A DNA stretch of 8,834 nucleotides from Deltaproteobacteria bacterium (GTDB lineage: Bacteria; Desulfobacterota; Syntrophia; Syntrophales; UBA2185). Under the pieces are notes generated by a model. That model ran no database searches. It saw nothing but the letters and a program-made list of their open reading frames with translations, and was not told the DNA's origin. The stretch is taken from assembly GCA_026388495.1 (NCBI GenBank), contig JAPLJQ010000211.1, forward strand, positions 1 to 8,834. The letters are read 5' to 3'. Shown one piece after another: positions 1 to 5,226 of the stretch; the first letter of the stretch is position 1, and each line of letters opens with the position of its first letter. Made by a program: the position numbers and the translations under genes.

Positions 1-320
1 ACGGTCACCACCACCGATCGCTTATTGGCGAGATTCTCCACCTTTACCCTTGTACCAAACGGGAGGGTCGGATGGGCCGCCGTCAGCTTATGCTGGTTAT
101 GGGTCGCGCCCGAACTGGTCCTTCTGCCGTTGTAGCGTTTGGCGTAGTAATAGGCTGTTCCCACCACGCTTTCCGGCTCATCCACCGTGGAAGAAGCCTT
201 TTGCTCTGTTGCCGGTATTGTTGTCTTTTCTGCCTGAAGGGGAAGTGGAGCGGAAAGAAAGCCAAACTGGCAGGCAACAATCCAGCACACCAACGTCCAT
301 TTCGTATTCGCAAGACCCAT
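1..320 (-). CDS. rlpA: RlpA-family septal-ring/envelope protein, N-terminal part (cut by window edge)
   Basis: The minus strand is open from ATG at 320-318 to the window edge, giving 106 codons. AAGGAGG at 332-326 lies five bases upstream of the ATG, so the start is well supported. Residues 1-30 form an export signal. Either signal peptidase I cuts after LQA (28-30), or Cys17 in IVAC (14-17) acts as a lipobox, which would suit the 'rare lipoprotein A' name. A short Ser/Thr/Glu-rich linker follows. From about residue 52 the double-psi beta-barrel domain begins: GTAYYYAKRYNGRRTSSG, then LTAAHPTLPFGTRVKVENL and the start of RSVVVT. His83 of LTAAH is the conserved histidine. RlpA proteins bind denuded septal peptidoglycan, and some are lytic transglycosylases. 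The Glu usual after (N/S)G is Ala72 here and the usual Asp nearby is Asn75, so catalysis is uncertain. The later part of the barrel and any SPOR domain lie outside the window. Confidence 0.88.
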   Translation of the reverse strand, partial: MGLANTKWTLVCWIVACQFGFLSAPLPLQAEKTTIPATEQKASSTVDEPESVVGTAYYYAKRYNGRRTSSGATHNQHKLTAAHPTLPFGTRVKVENLANKRSVVVT

Positions 321-349
321 GCGTACCTCCTTGTGTAAGCGAATGCCTT

Positions 350-393
350 TTAATCCACCAAAAGTGCGATCAATGTCAAGCAGAACCTGTCAA
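350..393 (-). promoter_or_regulatory. Possible rlpA promoter with tandem TTGACA boxes
   Basis: On the minus strand two perfect TTGACA hexamers lie at 393-388 and 379-374, upstream of the rlpA ribosome-binding site. The nearer one is followed after 18 bp by GATTAA (355-350), which is a weak -10 match. The -35 boxes are convincing but the -10 is not, so this is only a candidate. Confidence 0.3.
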
Positions 394-446
394 ATGACAT
401 AAAAACAGTTAAATATTAAGAGCGTATTAGGCTATTTTTTATGATA

Positions 447-471
447 TTTTCCCTTTGGTACAAAGGGAAAA
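447..471. repeat. Perfect 11-bp inverted repeat (hairpin) with 3-base loop
   Basis: TTTTCCCTTTG (447-457), GTA, then CAAAGGGAAAA (461-471) form a perfect 11-bp stem. No T-run follows on either strand outside the stem, so it is not a classical intrinsic terminator. It lies upstream of rlpA in a stretch with no gene. It could be an operator-like palindrome or an RNA hairpin. The rest of 331-698 holds no coding region that I can support. Confidence 0.5.
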
Positions 472-577
472 ACGGTCCAGTTGCCTTATGTCAATTTATT
501 GCAGGGATCTGTTATGAGTCGACGAAAGAATATTTGAGGCTTTTGGAGGGCTGAAGATCAACCGGGAATAGGCCGAC

Positions 578-611
578 GGGCCGACAAGCATTGATAAGAA
601 GGCCCTTTTTT
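578..611 (+). terminator. Possible rho-independent terminator with no assigned gene
   Basis: GGGCC (578-582) pairs with GGCCC (601-605), followed directly by six T (606-611). The 18-base loop is long and the stem is only 5 bp, so this is a weak candidate. No gene on the plus strand lies upstream within the window. If real, it would end an unannotated small transcript from the 400-577 region. Confidence 0.25.
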
Positions 612-698
612 GTTGGGTAAGTATAAGAATAATTTTTCTTCTATGTCAAGTCAATGATCTTACAGGAATATGTGGTCTGGTTTCCAAATCGCTGAGTA

Positions 699-716
699 AT
701 TCCAATTCTAAATCAA
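699..716 (+). repeat. Left terminal inverted repeat of the IS630 element
   Basis: ATTCCAATTCTAAATCAA matches the reverse complement of 1804-1821 (ATTCCATTTCTAATTCAA) at 16 of 18 positions. The differences are at positions 7 and 15. TA at 697-698 precedes it. The transposase -35 region lies within this repeat. Confidence 0.9.
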
Positions 717-728
717 ATATGATATAAT
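700..728 (+). promoter_or_regulatory. Transposase promoter
   Basis: A perfect TATAAT (723-728) lies 29 bp upstream of the transposase start. At the 17-bp spacing the -35 is TTCCAA (700-705), a weak match that lies within the terminal repeat. Transposase bound to the end could therefore compete with RNA polymerase and autoregulate; that is inference. Transcription would begin near 735. Confidence 0.6.
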
Positions 729-729
729 A

Positions 730-756
730 GTCGCACAAAAGAAGAGGAGGTGCGAC
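730..756 (+). promoter_or_regulatory. RBS-sequestering hairpin upstream of transposase
   Basis: GTCGCAC (730-736) and GTGCGAC (750-756) form a perfect 7-bp stem with a 13-base loop. The Shine-Dalgarno AGGAGG (745-750) sits in the loop and first stem base, and the right arm fills the gap between it and the ATG (758). A transcript starting near 735 at the element's own promoter would lack most of the left arm. A transcript reading in from outside would carry the whole stem. Confidence 0.6.
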
Positions 757-757
757 A

Positions 758-1300
758 ATGGCAAGGAAGGCGAAGGGGCGGGACACATTGGAACTAGCCA
801 AGACATGCTTATCGAAGGCGAGGACAGCTGCAGCGTTACGTCAGGCACAAGCGGTTGTATTTCCGTTGGAATATGGCATGTCTTTGGAGCGGACAGCGGC
901 GGCGATTGGTGTATCGCCCGGATGGGCATGCCAATTGCGCAATCGCTTTATGAAAGAAGGTATCGTTTCTGAAGGAGATAAACCGCGAGGAGGACGTCGC
1001 CGATCGCACATGAGCATTGAGGAAGAAGAGGCGTTCCTTTTCCCTTTTTTTGAAAAGGCTAAAGCGGGCGGGATCTTGGTGGTAAACGAGATTAAAGAAG
1101 CTATGGATAGGCGATTGGGCCGCCAAGTGGCCTTAGCCTCTGCTTATAATCTTCTTCATCGGCACGGTTGGCGTAAATTAGCTCCGGACAAACGACATCC
1201 CCAGTCTGACATAGAGAGGCAGGAGGATTGGAAAAAAAATTCCCTGACACTGTCGCTAAAATCGACCAAACGTGGGCCGGTGAGGCGCCGATCCGATTGA
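758..1300 (+). CDS. IS630 transposase, upstream frame (DNA-binding part)
   Basis: A 180-residue frame starting at ATG 758, preceded by AGGAGG seven bases upstream. Residues about 31-66 form a helix-turn-helix (SLERTAAAIGVSPGWACQLR), as in the amino-terminal region of IS630 transposases. An Arg/Gly-rich linker (GGRRRSH, about 78-84) follows. A second winged-helix segment (about 85-145, with SAYNLLHRHGWRKL) is the HTH_33-like region that normally leads into the catalytic domain. The family-like sequence ends at Trp158-Lys160; the last 20 residues (NSLTLSLKS onward) look like out-of-frame reading. A -1 shift at the A8 tract (1232-1239) continues into the downstream frame and gives one protein of about 351 residues, the normal IS630 size. 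Unshifted translation would give a DNA-binding protein without the catalytic domain, possibly a repressor of transposition. Confidence 0.9.
   Translation: MARKAKGRDTLELAKTCLSKARTAAALRQAQAVVFPLEYGMSLERTAAAIGVSPGWACQLRNRFMKEGIVSEGDKPRGGRRRSHMSIEEEEAFLFPFFEKAKAGGILVVNEIKEAMDRRLGRQVALASAYNLLHRHGWRKLAPDKRHPQSDIERQEDWKKNSLTLSLKSTKRGPVRRRSD
1221..1240 (+). other. Probable -1 frameshift site in transposase (SD-like stimulator plus A8 tract)
   Basis: In the upstream frame the codons read TGG AAA AAA AAT (1229-1240), giving a slippery A_AAA_AAT heptamer at 1234-1240. AGGAGG (1221-1226) precedes it by seven bases. An internal Shine-Dalgarno upstream of an A-rich slippery site is the known stimulator of -1 frameshifting in E. 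coli dnaX. Transcriptional slippage adding one A would give the same fusion. I see no strong downstream stem-loop or pseudoknot. Confidence 0.65.
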
Positions 1301-1812
1301 TGTTTATGGATGAGGCCCGGTTCGGTCGCATTTCCGATACCAGATACTGCTGGTGCCCAAAACCTTTCCGTCCCGTGTGCTATTCAATGGTAAGCCATGA
1401 ATACACTTACGCTTACGCCGCAGTTTCGGTCATGGATGGTAAGGTGGATTCTCTGATTTTGCCCCAGGTTAACGGAGTTTGTATGCAAATATTTCTCGAC
1501 GAAATATCACTGCGGTATCCCGATGATCGGATGATTATGGTGCTTGATGGCGCAGGATGGCATCGCAATGAATCGCTTACTATTCCTGATAATATCCGTC
1601 TTTTAATGTTTCCCCCCTATTCTCCGGAACTCAATCCAGTGGAACATCTTTGGGACGATCTGCGAGAGAAAGCATTTCATAACGTGGTCTTTAACAGTAT
1701 TGACGCCCTTGAAGATCATCTTGAAGAGGCATTACGGAATATGGAAAATGATCAAGACCGTATCCGCTCAATCGTCGCTTGGCCGTGGATTATTAATGCA
1801 CTGTTGAATTAG
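1228..1812 (+). CDS. IS630 transposase, downstream frame (DDE catalytic domain)
   Basis: This frame lies at -1 relative to the upstream transposase frame and overlaps it by 73 bases. It carries the DDE superfamily endonuclease domain. Counting from TTG 1228, the triad is Asp28 (FMDEARFGR), Asp107 (VLDGAGWHRNE) and Glu139 (NPVEHLWDDLRE), with a D-to-E spacing of 32. All three residues are present and no internal stop occurs. The TTG at 1228 lies only one base after AGGAGG (1221-1226), too close for normal initiation. Expression as a frameshift fusion from 758 is therefore the better reading, entering this frame at AAA-TTC (1237-1242). The alternative is that one A was lost from an original A9 tract, making this a frameshift mutant. 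The stop codon lies in the right terminal repeat. Confidence 0.9.
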   Translation: MEKKFPDTVAKIDQTWAGEAPIRLMFMDEARFGRISDTRYCWCPKPFRPVCYSMVSHEYTYAYAAVSVMDGKVDSLILPQVNGVCMQIFLDEISLRYPDDRMIMVLDGAGWHRNESLTIPDNIRLLMFPPYSPELNPVEHLWDDLREKAFHNVVFNSIDALEDHLEEALRNMENDQDRIRSIVAWPWIINALLN

Positions 1813-1821
1813 AAATGGAAT
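1804..1821 (-). repeat. Right terminal inverted repeat of the IS630 element
   Basis: TTGAATTAGAAATGGAAT is the partner of 699-716. TA at 1822-1823 follows. The transposase stop codon TAG (1810-1812) lies inside the repeat, so coding sequence and transposon end overlap. Confidence 0.9.
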
Positions 1822-1823
1822 TA

Positions 1824-2111
1824 CATATCTTCTGCGGGATAAAGCACGAGATGATGTTGAAGAAGCTCGTCTTCATGAAAGAGATTGACAATGACGATGA
1901 TCGACTATTCAGGCTTCAATAAAAAATGAATAACCTCTCATGACAGTCATGGGCATTTATAAGTGTTCTCGCGTTGCGAGCCTCCCTAAATCAAAACCGT
2001 AATTTCTTGTTCATTCGCTCCCGCTGGTCCAACATATAAATCTGTTACAAAGATATGGCTGTTTCTCCGGGGAATCGTCATCTATGACCGTGTAGGAAAC
2101 AAAAAATTGTA
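1824..2111. other. Gene-free stretch between the IS element and the toxin gene
   Basis: No supportable gene is present. It contains two small perfect hairpins: CATGAC-A-GTCATG (1939-1951) and CTCGC-GTT-GCGAG (1968-1980). Neither has a T-run. A short frame ending with TGA at 1886-1888 (RDKARDDVEEARLHERD) looks like a charged helix and might be the tail of a lost small gene. Confidence 0.4.
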
Positions 2112-2140
2112 TTGACTGATGGTAACGTTTAGGATACTAT
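2112..2140 (+). promoter_or_regulatory. Promoter of the toxin-antitoxin operon
   Basis: TTGACT (2112-2117) and TACTAT (2135-2140) are separated by exactly 17 bp, a near-consensus sigma70 promoter. The toxin ATG begins at 2148, seven bases after the -10. Transcription would start at or within a base or two of the start codon, and no Shine-Dalgarno is possible in between. No clear inverted-repeat operator is visible, although such operons are usually autoregulated by the toxin-antitoxin complex. Confidence 0.7.
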
Positions 2141-2147
2141 ATAACAT

Positions 2148-2510
2148 ATGGGCAACAAATTATTTGAAATTGAGGAATTTGAAATAAATGGACGATCTCC
2201 ATTCGGAATATGGTTTGATAGACTAGATTCCGTGCCAGCAGCAAAGATTGTAATTGCTTTGACTCGACTTAAAACAGGACAGCATTCAAATGTTAAAGCT
2301 GTTGGTAGCGGAGTAGCGGAATATAAAATTGATTTTGGTCCCGGGTACCGGATCTATTTTGGAATTGATGGAGATAAATTGATAATCCTGCTCTGCGGAG
2401 GAGATAAAAAAACACAGGGGAAGGATATTGAGAAGGCAAAGAAATATTGGCAGGATTACAAGGATAGAAAAAGGAAGGAGGTTAAACATGGCTCTTACAA
2501 GAAAGTTTAA
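2148..2510 (+). CDS. Type II toxin, RelE/ParE superfamily, HI1419/HigB-like
   Basis: The 120-residue protein has the layout of the 'addiction module killer protein' family (HI1419-like, RelE fold). SPFGIWFDRLDS (17-28) opens the first helix, ALTRLKTGQHSNVKAVGSGV (37-56) leads into the sheet, and YKIDFGPGYRIYFG (59-72) and IILLCGGDKKTQGKDI (79-94) are the signature strands. The C-terminal helix is KAKKYWQDYK. Family members are expected to act as ribosome-dependent mRNA interferases; the specificity of this one is unknown. The family layout supports starting at Met1. The ATG sits at the predicted transcription start, so the mRNA is probably leaderless. The gene precedes and overlaps its antitoxin by 23 bases, the toxin-first order usual for this family. 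The last 15 or so residues (KRKEVKHGSYKKV) lie beyond the usual end and also encode the antitoxin's ribosome-binding site. The gene looks intact. Confidence 0.9.
   Translation: MGNKLFEIEEFEINGRSPFGIWFDRLDSVPAAKIVIALTRLKTGQHSNVKAVGSGVAEYKIDFGPGYRIYFGIDGDKLIILLCGGDKKTQGKDIEKAKKYWQDYKDRKRKEVKHGSYKKV
2475..2481 (+). promoter_or_regulatory. Strong ribosome-binding site of the antitoxin
   Basis: AAGGAGG lies six bases before ATG 2488, inside the 3' end of the toxin gene. It decides the antitoxin start: an in-frame codon at 2428 would add 20 residues that do not fit the family. It contrasts with the absence of any such site for the toxin. Confidence 0.85.
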
Positions 2511-2802
2511 AGATACTGTACAGAGAAGAGCAGCCCGTGATCCGGAATTTCGACATGCACTGCTTGTTGAAGCTATTAATGAACTGCTTGCTGGAGATTA
2601 TAATATCGCAAAATCAATTCTCCGCGATTATATTAATGCGACAATAACATTTCCAGTGTTGGCTCAAGAACTTAATAAATCGAGCAAGAGCATTCACAGA
2701 ATGCTTGGTCCAAACGGTAATCCTCGAATGGACAGTATTGCTGGAATCCTGAAAGTATTGCAGAGCAAGGAATGTATTAAACTGCACACAAATACGGTGT
2801 AA
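2488..2802 (+). CDS. Antitoxin with HTH domain, HI1420/HigA-like
   Basis: The 104-residue protein matches the 'addiction module antidote protein' family paired with HI1419-type toxins. It opens with FKDTVQRRAARDPEFRHALL (7-26), then has EAINELLAGDYNIAKSILRD (28-47). Its signature YINATITFPVLAQELNKSSK (48-67) opens the helix-turn-helix, and SIHRMLGPNGNPRMDSIAGI (68-87) continues it, including the recognition helix. It should neutralise the preceding toxin by direct binding and, with it, repress the operon promoter at 2112-2140. Translation is probably coupled to the toxin through the 23-base overlap but has its own strong ribosome-binding site, favouring antitoxin excess. Its length is typical and it has no internal stop. 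No terminator is visible downstream; a palindromic repeat begins 34 bases after the stop and may form the 3' end structure. Confidence 0.92.
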   Translation: MALTRKFKDTVQRRAARDPEFRHALLVEAINELLAGDYNIAKSILRDYINATITFPVLAQELNKSSKSIHRMLGPNGNPRMDSIAGILKVLQSKECIKLHTNTV

Positions 2803-2836
2803 TATTTTTACCAAGAAGAATATCACTAACGGGCGG

Positions 2837-2971
2837 CTAGTGTAGTGTTACCGTAATACCTTTACAATATTGTCATTTCGAGCAAAGCGAGAAATCTTAA
2901 TAAATTTAAGGTGGTATCAAGATATCTCCCTTCGGTCGATATGACAATGTATCATTGAAACACTACACTAG
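2837..2971. repeat. MITE-like palindromic element, 135 bp
   Basis: The ends are perfect 13-bp inverted repeats (CTAGTGTAGTGTT at 2837-2849; complement at 2959-2971). Inside lies a second pair of arms, 2869-2902 and 2915-2948, matching at 28 of 34 positions without gaps, so nearly the whole unit can fold into one long hairpin. TA near each edge (2838-2839 and 2969-2970) fits a Tc1/IS630-type TA duplication. The inner motif TCATTTCGAGCAAAGCGAGA resembles short palindromic repeats I recall as dispersed in many bacterial genomes. There is no coding capacity. Its ends do not resemble those of the IS630 element in this window, so another transposase would have moved it. Confidence 0.8.
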
Positions 2972-3230
2972 TTCGCAAAAAGAAAAAGCCGTCTCAGGAG
3001 CCGTCTACTTCAAACAGACTGTTGAAAATAACCGGTCTTTCCCTCTATTGTAAAGGGGGCACCTCGTCCAAGGTGTGCTTCTATTTATGTGTATTACTTA
3101 ACTTTTTCACGAATTATGAGGATCATTATTTTATGAGACCTTTTGTGAGATGGGCTTTTTAGGTTATCGGTGAGATTATTTTGTTCGGCGTGAAATTAAA
3201 AATTGTAATACATTGAAATTAATAGCTAAC
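2972..3230. other. Gene-free stretch between converging transcription units
   Basis: The toxin-antitoxin pair and the gltX/tRNA-Glu unit converge here. I see no gene. Minor structures are a near-perfect inverted repeat TTCAAACAG-A-CTGTTGAA (around 3012-3029), a small hairpin CACCT-CGTCCA-AGGTG near 3060-3076, and two GCCGTCT copies near 2990-3007. None has the GC-rich stem plus T-run of an intrinsic terminator. Confidence 0.4.
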
Positions 3231-3305
3231 TGGTAGTCCCACGGGGAGTTGAACCCCGGTTTCCGGCGTGAGAGGCCAGCGTCCTAACCACTAGACGATG
3301 GGACC
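3231..3305 (-). tRNA. tRNA-Glu, anticodon CTC
   Basis: The reverse complement folds as a full cloverleaf of 75 bases including an encoded CCA. The acceptor stem is GGTCCCA/TGGGACT (one G-U pair at the base), and the anticodon stem CTGGC/GCCGG encloses the loop CTCTCAC. The T arm is CGGGG-TTCAACT-CCCCG. Anticodon CTC (3272-3270 on the plus strand) reads GAG. It is co-oriented with gltX and starts 63 bases after the gltX stop, so it may be processed from a gltX transcript. I see no separate promoter in the gap. Confidence 0.95.
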
Positions 3306-3368
3306 ATGTCTGCGTAACCGTGAAGGGAAATTCATTAGTCAATCAGCAATAAAAAGTCAAGGCCAAAA

Positions 3369-4781
3369 TCAGGTATTGCGCTTCAAGTATTCAATTGCCC
3401 GGTTGATTCTTTTAATAACCCTATCCTTTCCCAGGGTGGTCATGACCTCATCAATGCCGGGACTGACGGTTTTACCCGTCAGAGAAATCCTTAATGGCTG
3501 AGCGATTACTTTAAGATGGATGCCTCTTTCCCCTGCCATTGTCCGCAGAAAATCCTCAATGCCTTTTTTCGTATAATCCTGCAACAGGGGGATGCCTTCG
3601 GCCACTGCGGCAAGATGGTCCGCGCATTCCGCTTTTAAAAATTTTCCTGCCGCGTCCTCGTCATAATCCAGGTCATCGTCGAAATAGAAACGGCTCATTT
3701 CTGCCAGTTCCACCAGGGTCCTTGCCCTGGGTTTGAGATCCGTCACAATCTTCAGGAGAAATTCCTGATCCGATGTATCCAGTTTGAGACTTTCCCAGAA
3801 AATCCTGGTCTCCTGAACGAGTCTCTCTGCGGAACATTCCTTGATGTAGTGCTGATTCAACCAGAGAAGCTTTTCCGGATTGAAGACGGCAGCGGATTTT
3901 CCGACAGACTCGAGGGTAAAGACACGAATCAGTTCATCCAGAGAAAAAATTTCCTGATCTCCGTAAGACCAGCCGAGTCGGACCAGGTAGTTGATAATAG
4001 CCTCGGGAAGGTAACCCATTTCCTTGTAGGTCATGACCGATGTGGCCCCATGACGCTTGCTCAGTCTTGCCTTATCAGAGCCCATGATCATGGAAACGTG
4101 AGCGAATTGGGGAACCGGATAACCCAGCGCCTCGTAGAGAAGAATCTGTCGAGGCGTGTTGTTAAGGTGGTCGTCCCCCCTGATCACATGTGTGATATCC
4201 ATCTGGGCGTCATCAACCACCACTGCGAAATTGTACGTGGGATATCCGTCGCGCCTTTCTATGATCAGATCATCCAGTTCCTCATTATTAAAGGTGACCA
4301 CGCCCTTGACCAGGTCGCGTACGGTTGTCGTGCCCTCCCCGGGACAGCGGAATCGTACCACAGAATTTGCCGATCTGGAAAGATTCTTGTTCCGGCAGGT
4401 GCCGTCATACTTTGGTTTTCTCCCCCCGGCAAGGGCACTTTTCCTTTTCTCCTCCAGTTCTTCGGGAGTACATACGCAGCAATACGCCTTTTCCTCATCG
4501 AGGAGCTTTTGAACCATGGCTCTATGAATCTCAACACGCTCTGCCTGAAAAAATGGTCCTTCGTCCCAGTTAAGGCCCAGCCATGTCATGGCATCGAGAA
4601 TGGCCCGTGTCGATTCTTCCGTCGACCGGAGCTGGTCCGTATCTTCAATCCTTAATGCAAATTTTCCATGGTGATGTCTGGCGTAAAGCCAGGCAAAAAG
4701 AGCCGTTCTGGCGCCGCCGATATGTAGAAATCCCGTGGGTGACGGGGCAAAGCGCGTTCTGACTGATTCATTTCCGGTCAT
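3369..4781 (-). CDS. gltX: Glutamyl-tRNA synthetase
   Basis: A 470-residue class I aminoacyl-tRNA synthetase of normal length that joins glutamate to tRNA-Glu in the cytoplasm. Residues 8-29 (RTRFAPSPTGFLHIGGARTA) hold the HIGH-type motif as HIGG (20-23). RIEDTD (44-49) is the amino-acid-binding segment. A zinc-site-like region has Cys102, Cys104 and Cys129 with Tyr125, but Asn131 where E. coli has His. GDDHLNNTPRQ (202-212) and DKARLSKRHG (236-245, the KMSKS-type loop) complete the catalytic site. The C-terminal half is the helical anticodon-binding domain. In bacteria using GatCAB the enzyme also charges tRNA-Gln; that cannot be judged here. ATG 4781 has AGGA nine bases upstream and lies about 27 bases from the predicted transcription start. 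It is divergent from the ribosomal/fatty-acid operon. Confidence 0.98.
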   Translation of the reverse strand: MTGNESVRTRFAPSPTGFLHIGGARTALFAWLYARHHHGKFALRIEDTDQLRSTEESTRAILDAMTWLGLNWDEGPFFQAERVEIHRAMVQKLLDEEKAYCCVCTPEELEEKRKSALAGGRKPKYDGTCRNKNLSRSANSVVRFRCPGEGTTTVRDLVKGVVTFNNEELDDLIIERRDGYPTYNFAVVVDDAQMDITHVIRGDDHLNNTPRQILLYEALGYPVPQFAHVSMIMGSDKARLSKRHGATSVMTYKEMGYLPEAIINYLVRLGWSYGDQEIFSLDELIRVFTLESVGKSAAVFNPEKLLWLNQHYIKECSAERLVQETRIFWESLKLDTSDQEFLLKIVTDLKPRARTLVELAEMSRFYFDDDLDYDEDAAGKFLKAECADHLAAVAEGIPLLQDYTKKGIEDFLRTMAGERGIHLKVIAQPLRISLTGKTVSPGIDEVMTTLGKDRVIKRINRAIEYLKRNT

Positions 4782-4814
4782 TGATGGCTATCCTGGCGTT
4801 TATTTTACTGCCCC

Positions 4815-4844
4815 CTTATAGGGTGGCCGTTATCCTTTTGTCAA
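4815..4844 (-). promoter_or_regulatory. gltX promoter
   Basis: On the minus strand a perfect TTGACA (4844-4839) is followed after 18 bp by TATAAG (4820-4815), or after 17 bp by CTATAA. Transcription would start near 4808, about 27 bases before the gltX start codon. No leader structure or T-box is visible. Confidence 0.75.
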
Positions 4845-5197
4845 GACGCATTTCCGGGAAAAGCATTCCATCCGGTGTCAGACCGGCGTCGTATCGTATG
4901 TGCCCGGCCCTGCAGACAGGGAACAACGCTTTCGCCATGGAAAAATGAGTAAAGGTGTGTTTTATTTGCAACACTTGCAGTCGCAGAGGGGCAATGATTA
5001 TCCTGAATTGACAGGTTGCTGCCCTCAGAAAGTGGCATTTCGCTGAGAAAAATATTTATTTAATGCGGGAGGAGAGTAAAAGGCCTGCGCATGGTTGCGA
5101 AAACAGGAAGAGTGCAGCAGGTCTGACGATGTGGTATATAAATTGCTGCGCTCCACACGAGTCATTCTTCAACGCCCCGGCAAATTTAAAAATGTTC
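4845..5197. other. Divergent intergenic region between gltX and the yceD-rpmF operon
   Basis: No gene that I can support. Small hairpins are CCGGT-GTCAG-ACCGG near 4870-4884 and CCCTG-CAGA-CAGGG near 4908-4922. The right part becomes very AT-rich towards the operon promoter. Short open frames here have no family signature and no ribosome-binding site. Confidence 0.4.
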
Positions 5198-5226
5198 TTG
5201 ACAATAATAACAATTTATAATTTACT
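5198..5226 (+). promoter_or_regulatory. Probable promoter of the yceD-rpmF-fab operon
   Basis: A perfect TTGACA (5198-5203) and a perfect TATAAT (5216-5221) lie in AT-rich DNA before the operon, but only 12 bp apart. This is too short for them to act together. TTGACA at 17 bp would use the weak TTTACT (5221-5226). Alternatively TATAAT would use an imperfect upstream -35 such as TTCTTG (5195-5200). The region is a likely promoter, but the exact boxes are unsettled. Confidence 0.5.

Larger units (their letters stand above)
699..1821 (+). mobile_element. Complete IS630-family insertion sequence, 1123 bp
   Basis: The element is bounded by imperfect 18-bp terminal inverted repeats (699-716 and 1804-1821; 16 of 18 match). 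TA flanks both ends (697-698 and 1822-1823), the target duplication typical of the IS630/Tc1-mariner superfamily. It encodes a two-frame DDE transposase with an internal promoter close to the left end, and the right repeat overlaps the transposase stop codon. The length is normal for the family. The ends are almost intact, the catalytic triad is complete and the frame change lies at a slippery sequence. The copy may therefore be active rather than a relic. It sits in a gene-free stretch between rlpA and the toxin-antitoxin pair and interrupts no obvious gene. Confidence 0.93.

Noticed and set aside
50..397. 115-codon plus-strand open frame over the left edge
   Set aside because: It overlaps the convincing RlpA frame on the other strand and has no recognisable domain.
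500..611. A riboswitch or known structured RNA (6S, SRP, RNase P) ending at the T-run at 606-611
   Set aside because: I could not match the consensus core of any of these families; only a weak terminator-like end is visible.
2837..2971. MITE as a non-autonomous derivative of the IS630 element at 699-1821
   Set aside because: The terminal repeats (CTAGTGTAGTGTT and ATTCCAATTCTAAATC) share no similarity.
3231..3305. tRNA-Glu as the attachment site of an integrated island
   Set aside because: I found no second copy of the tRNA 3' end in the window and no integrase gene. The accessory content is explained by separate small elements.
3849..4655. 268-codon plus-strand open frame inside gltX, with others at 4156-4512 and 4325-4573
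   Set aside because: These are antisense shadows of gltX, with no family signature or ribosome-binding site. The minus-strand gene has all the synthetase motifs.
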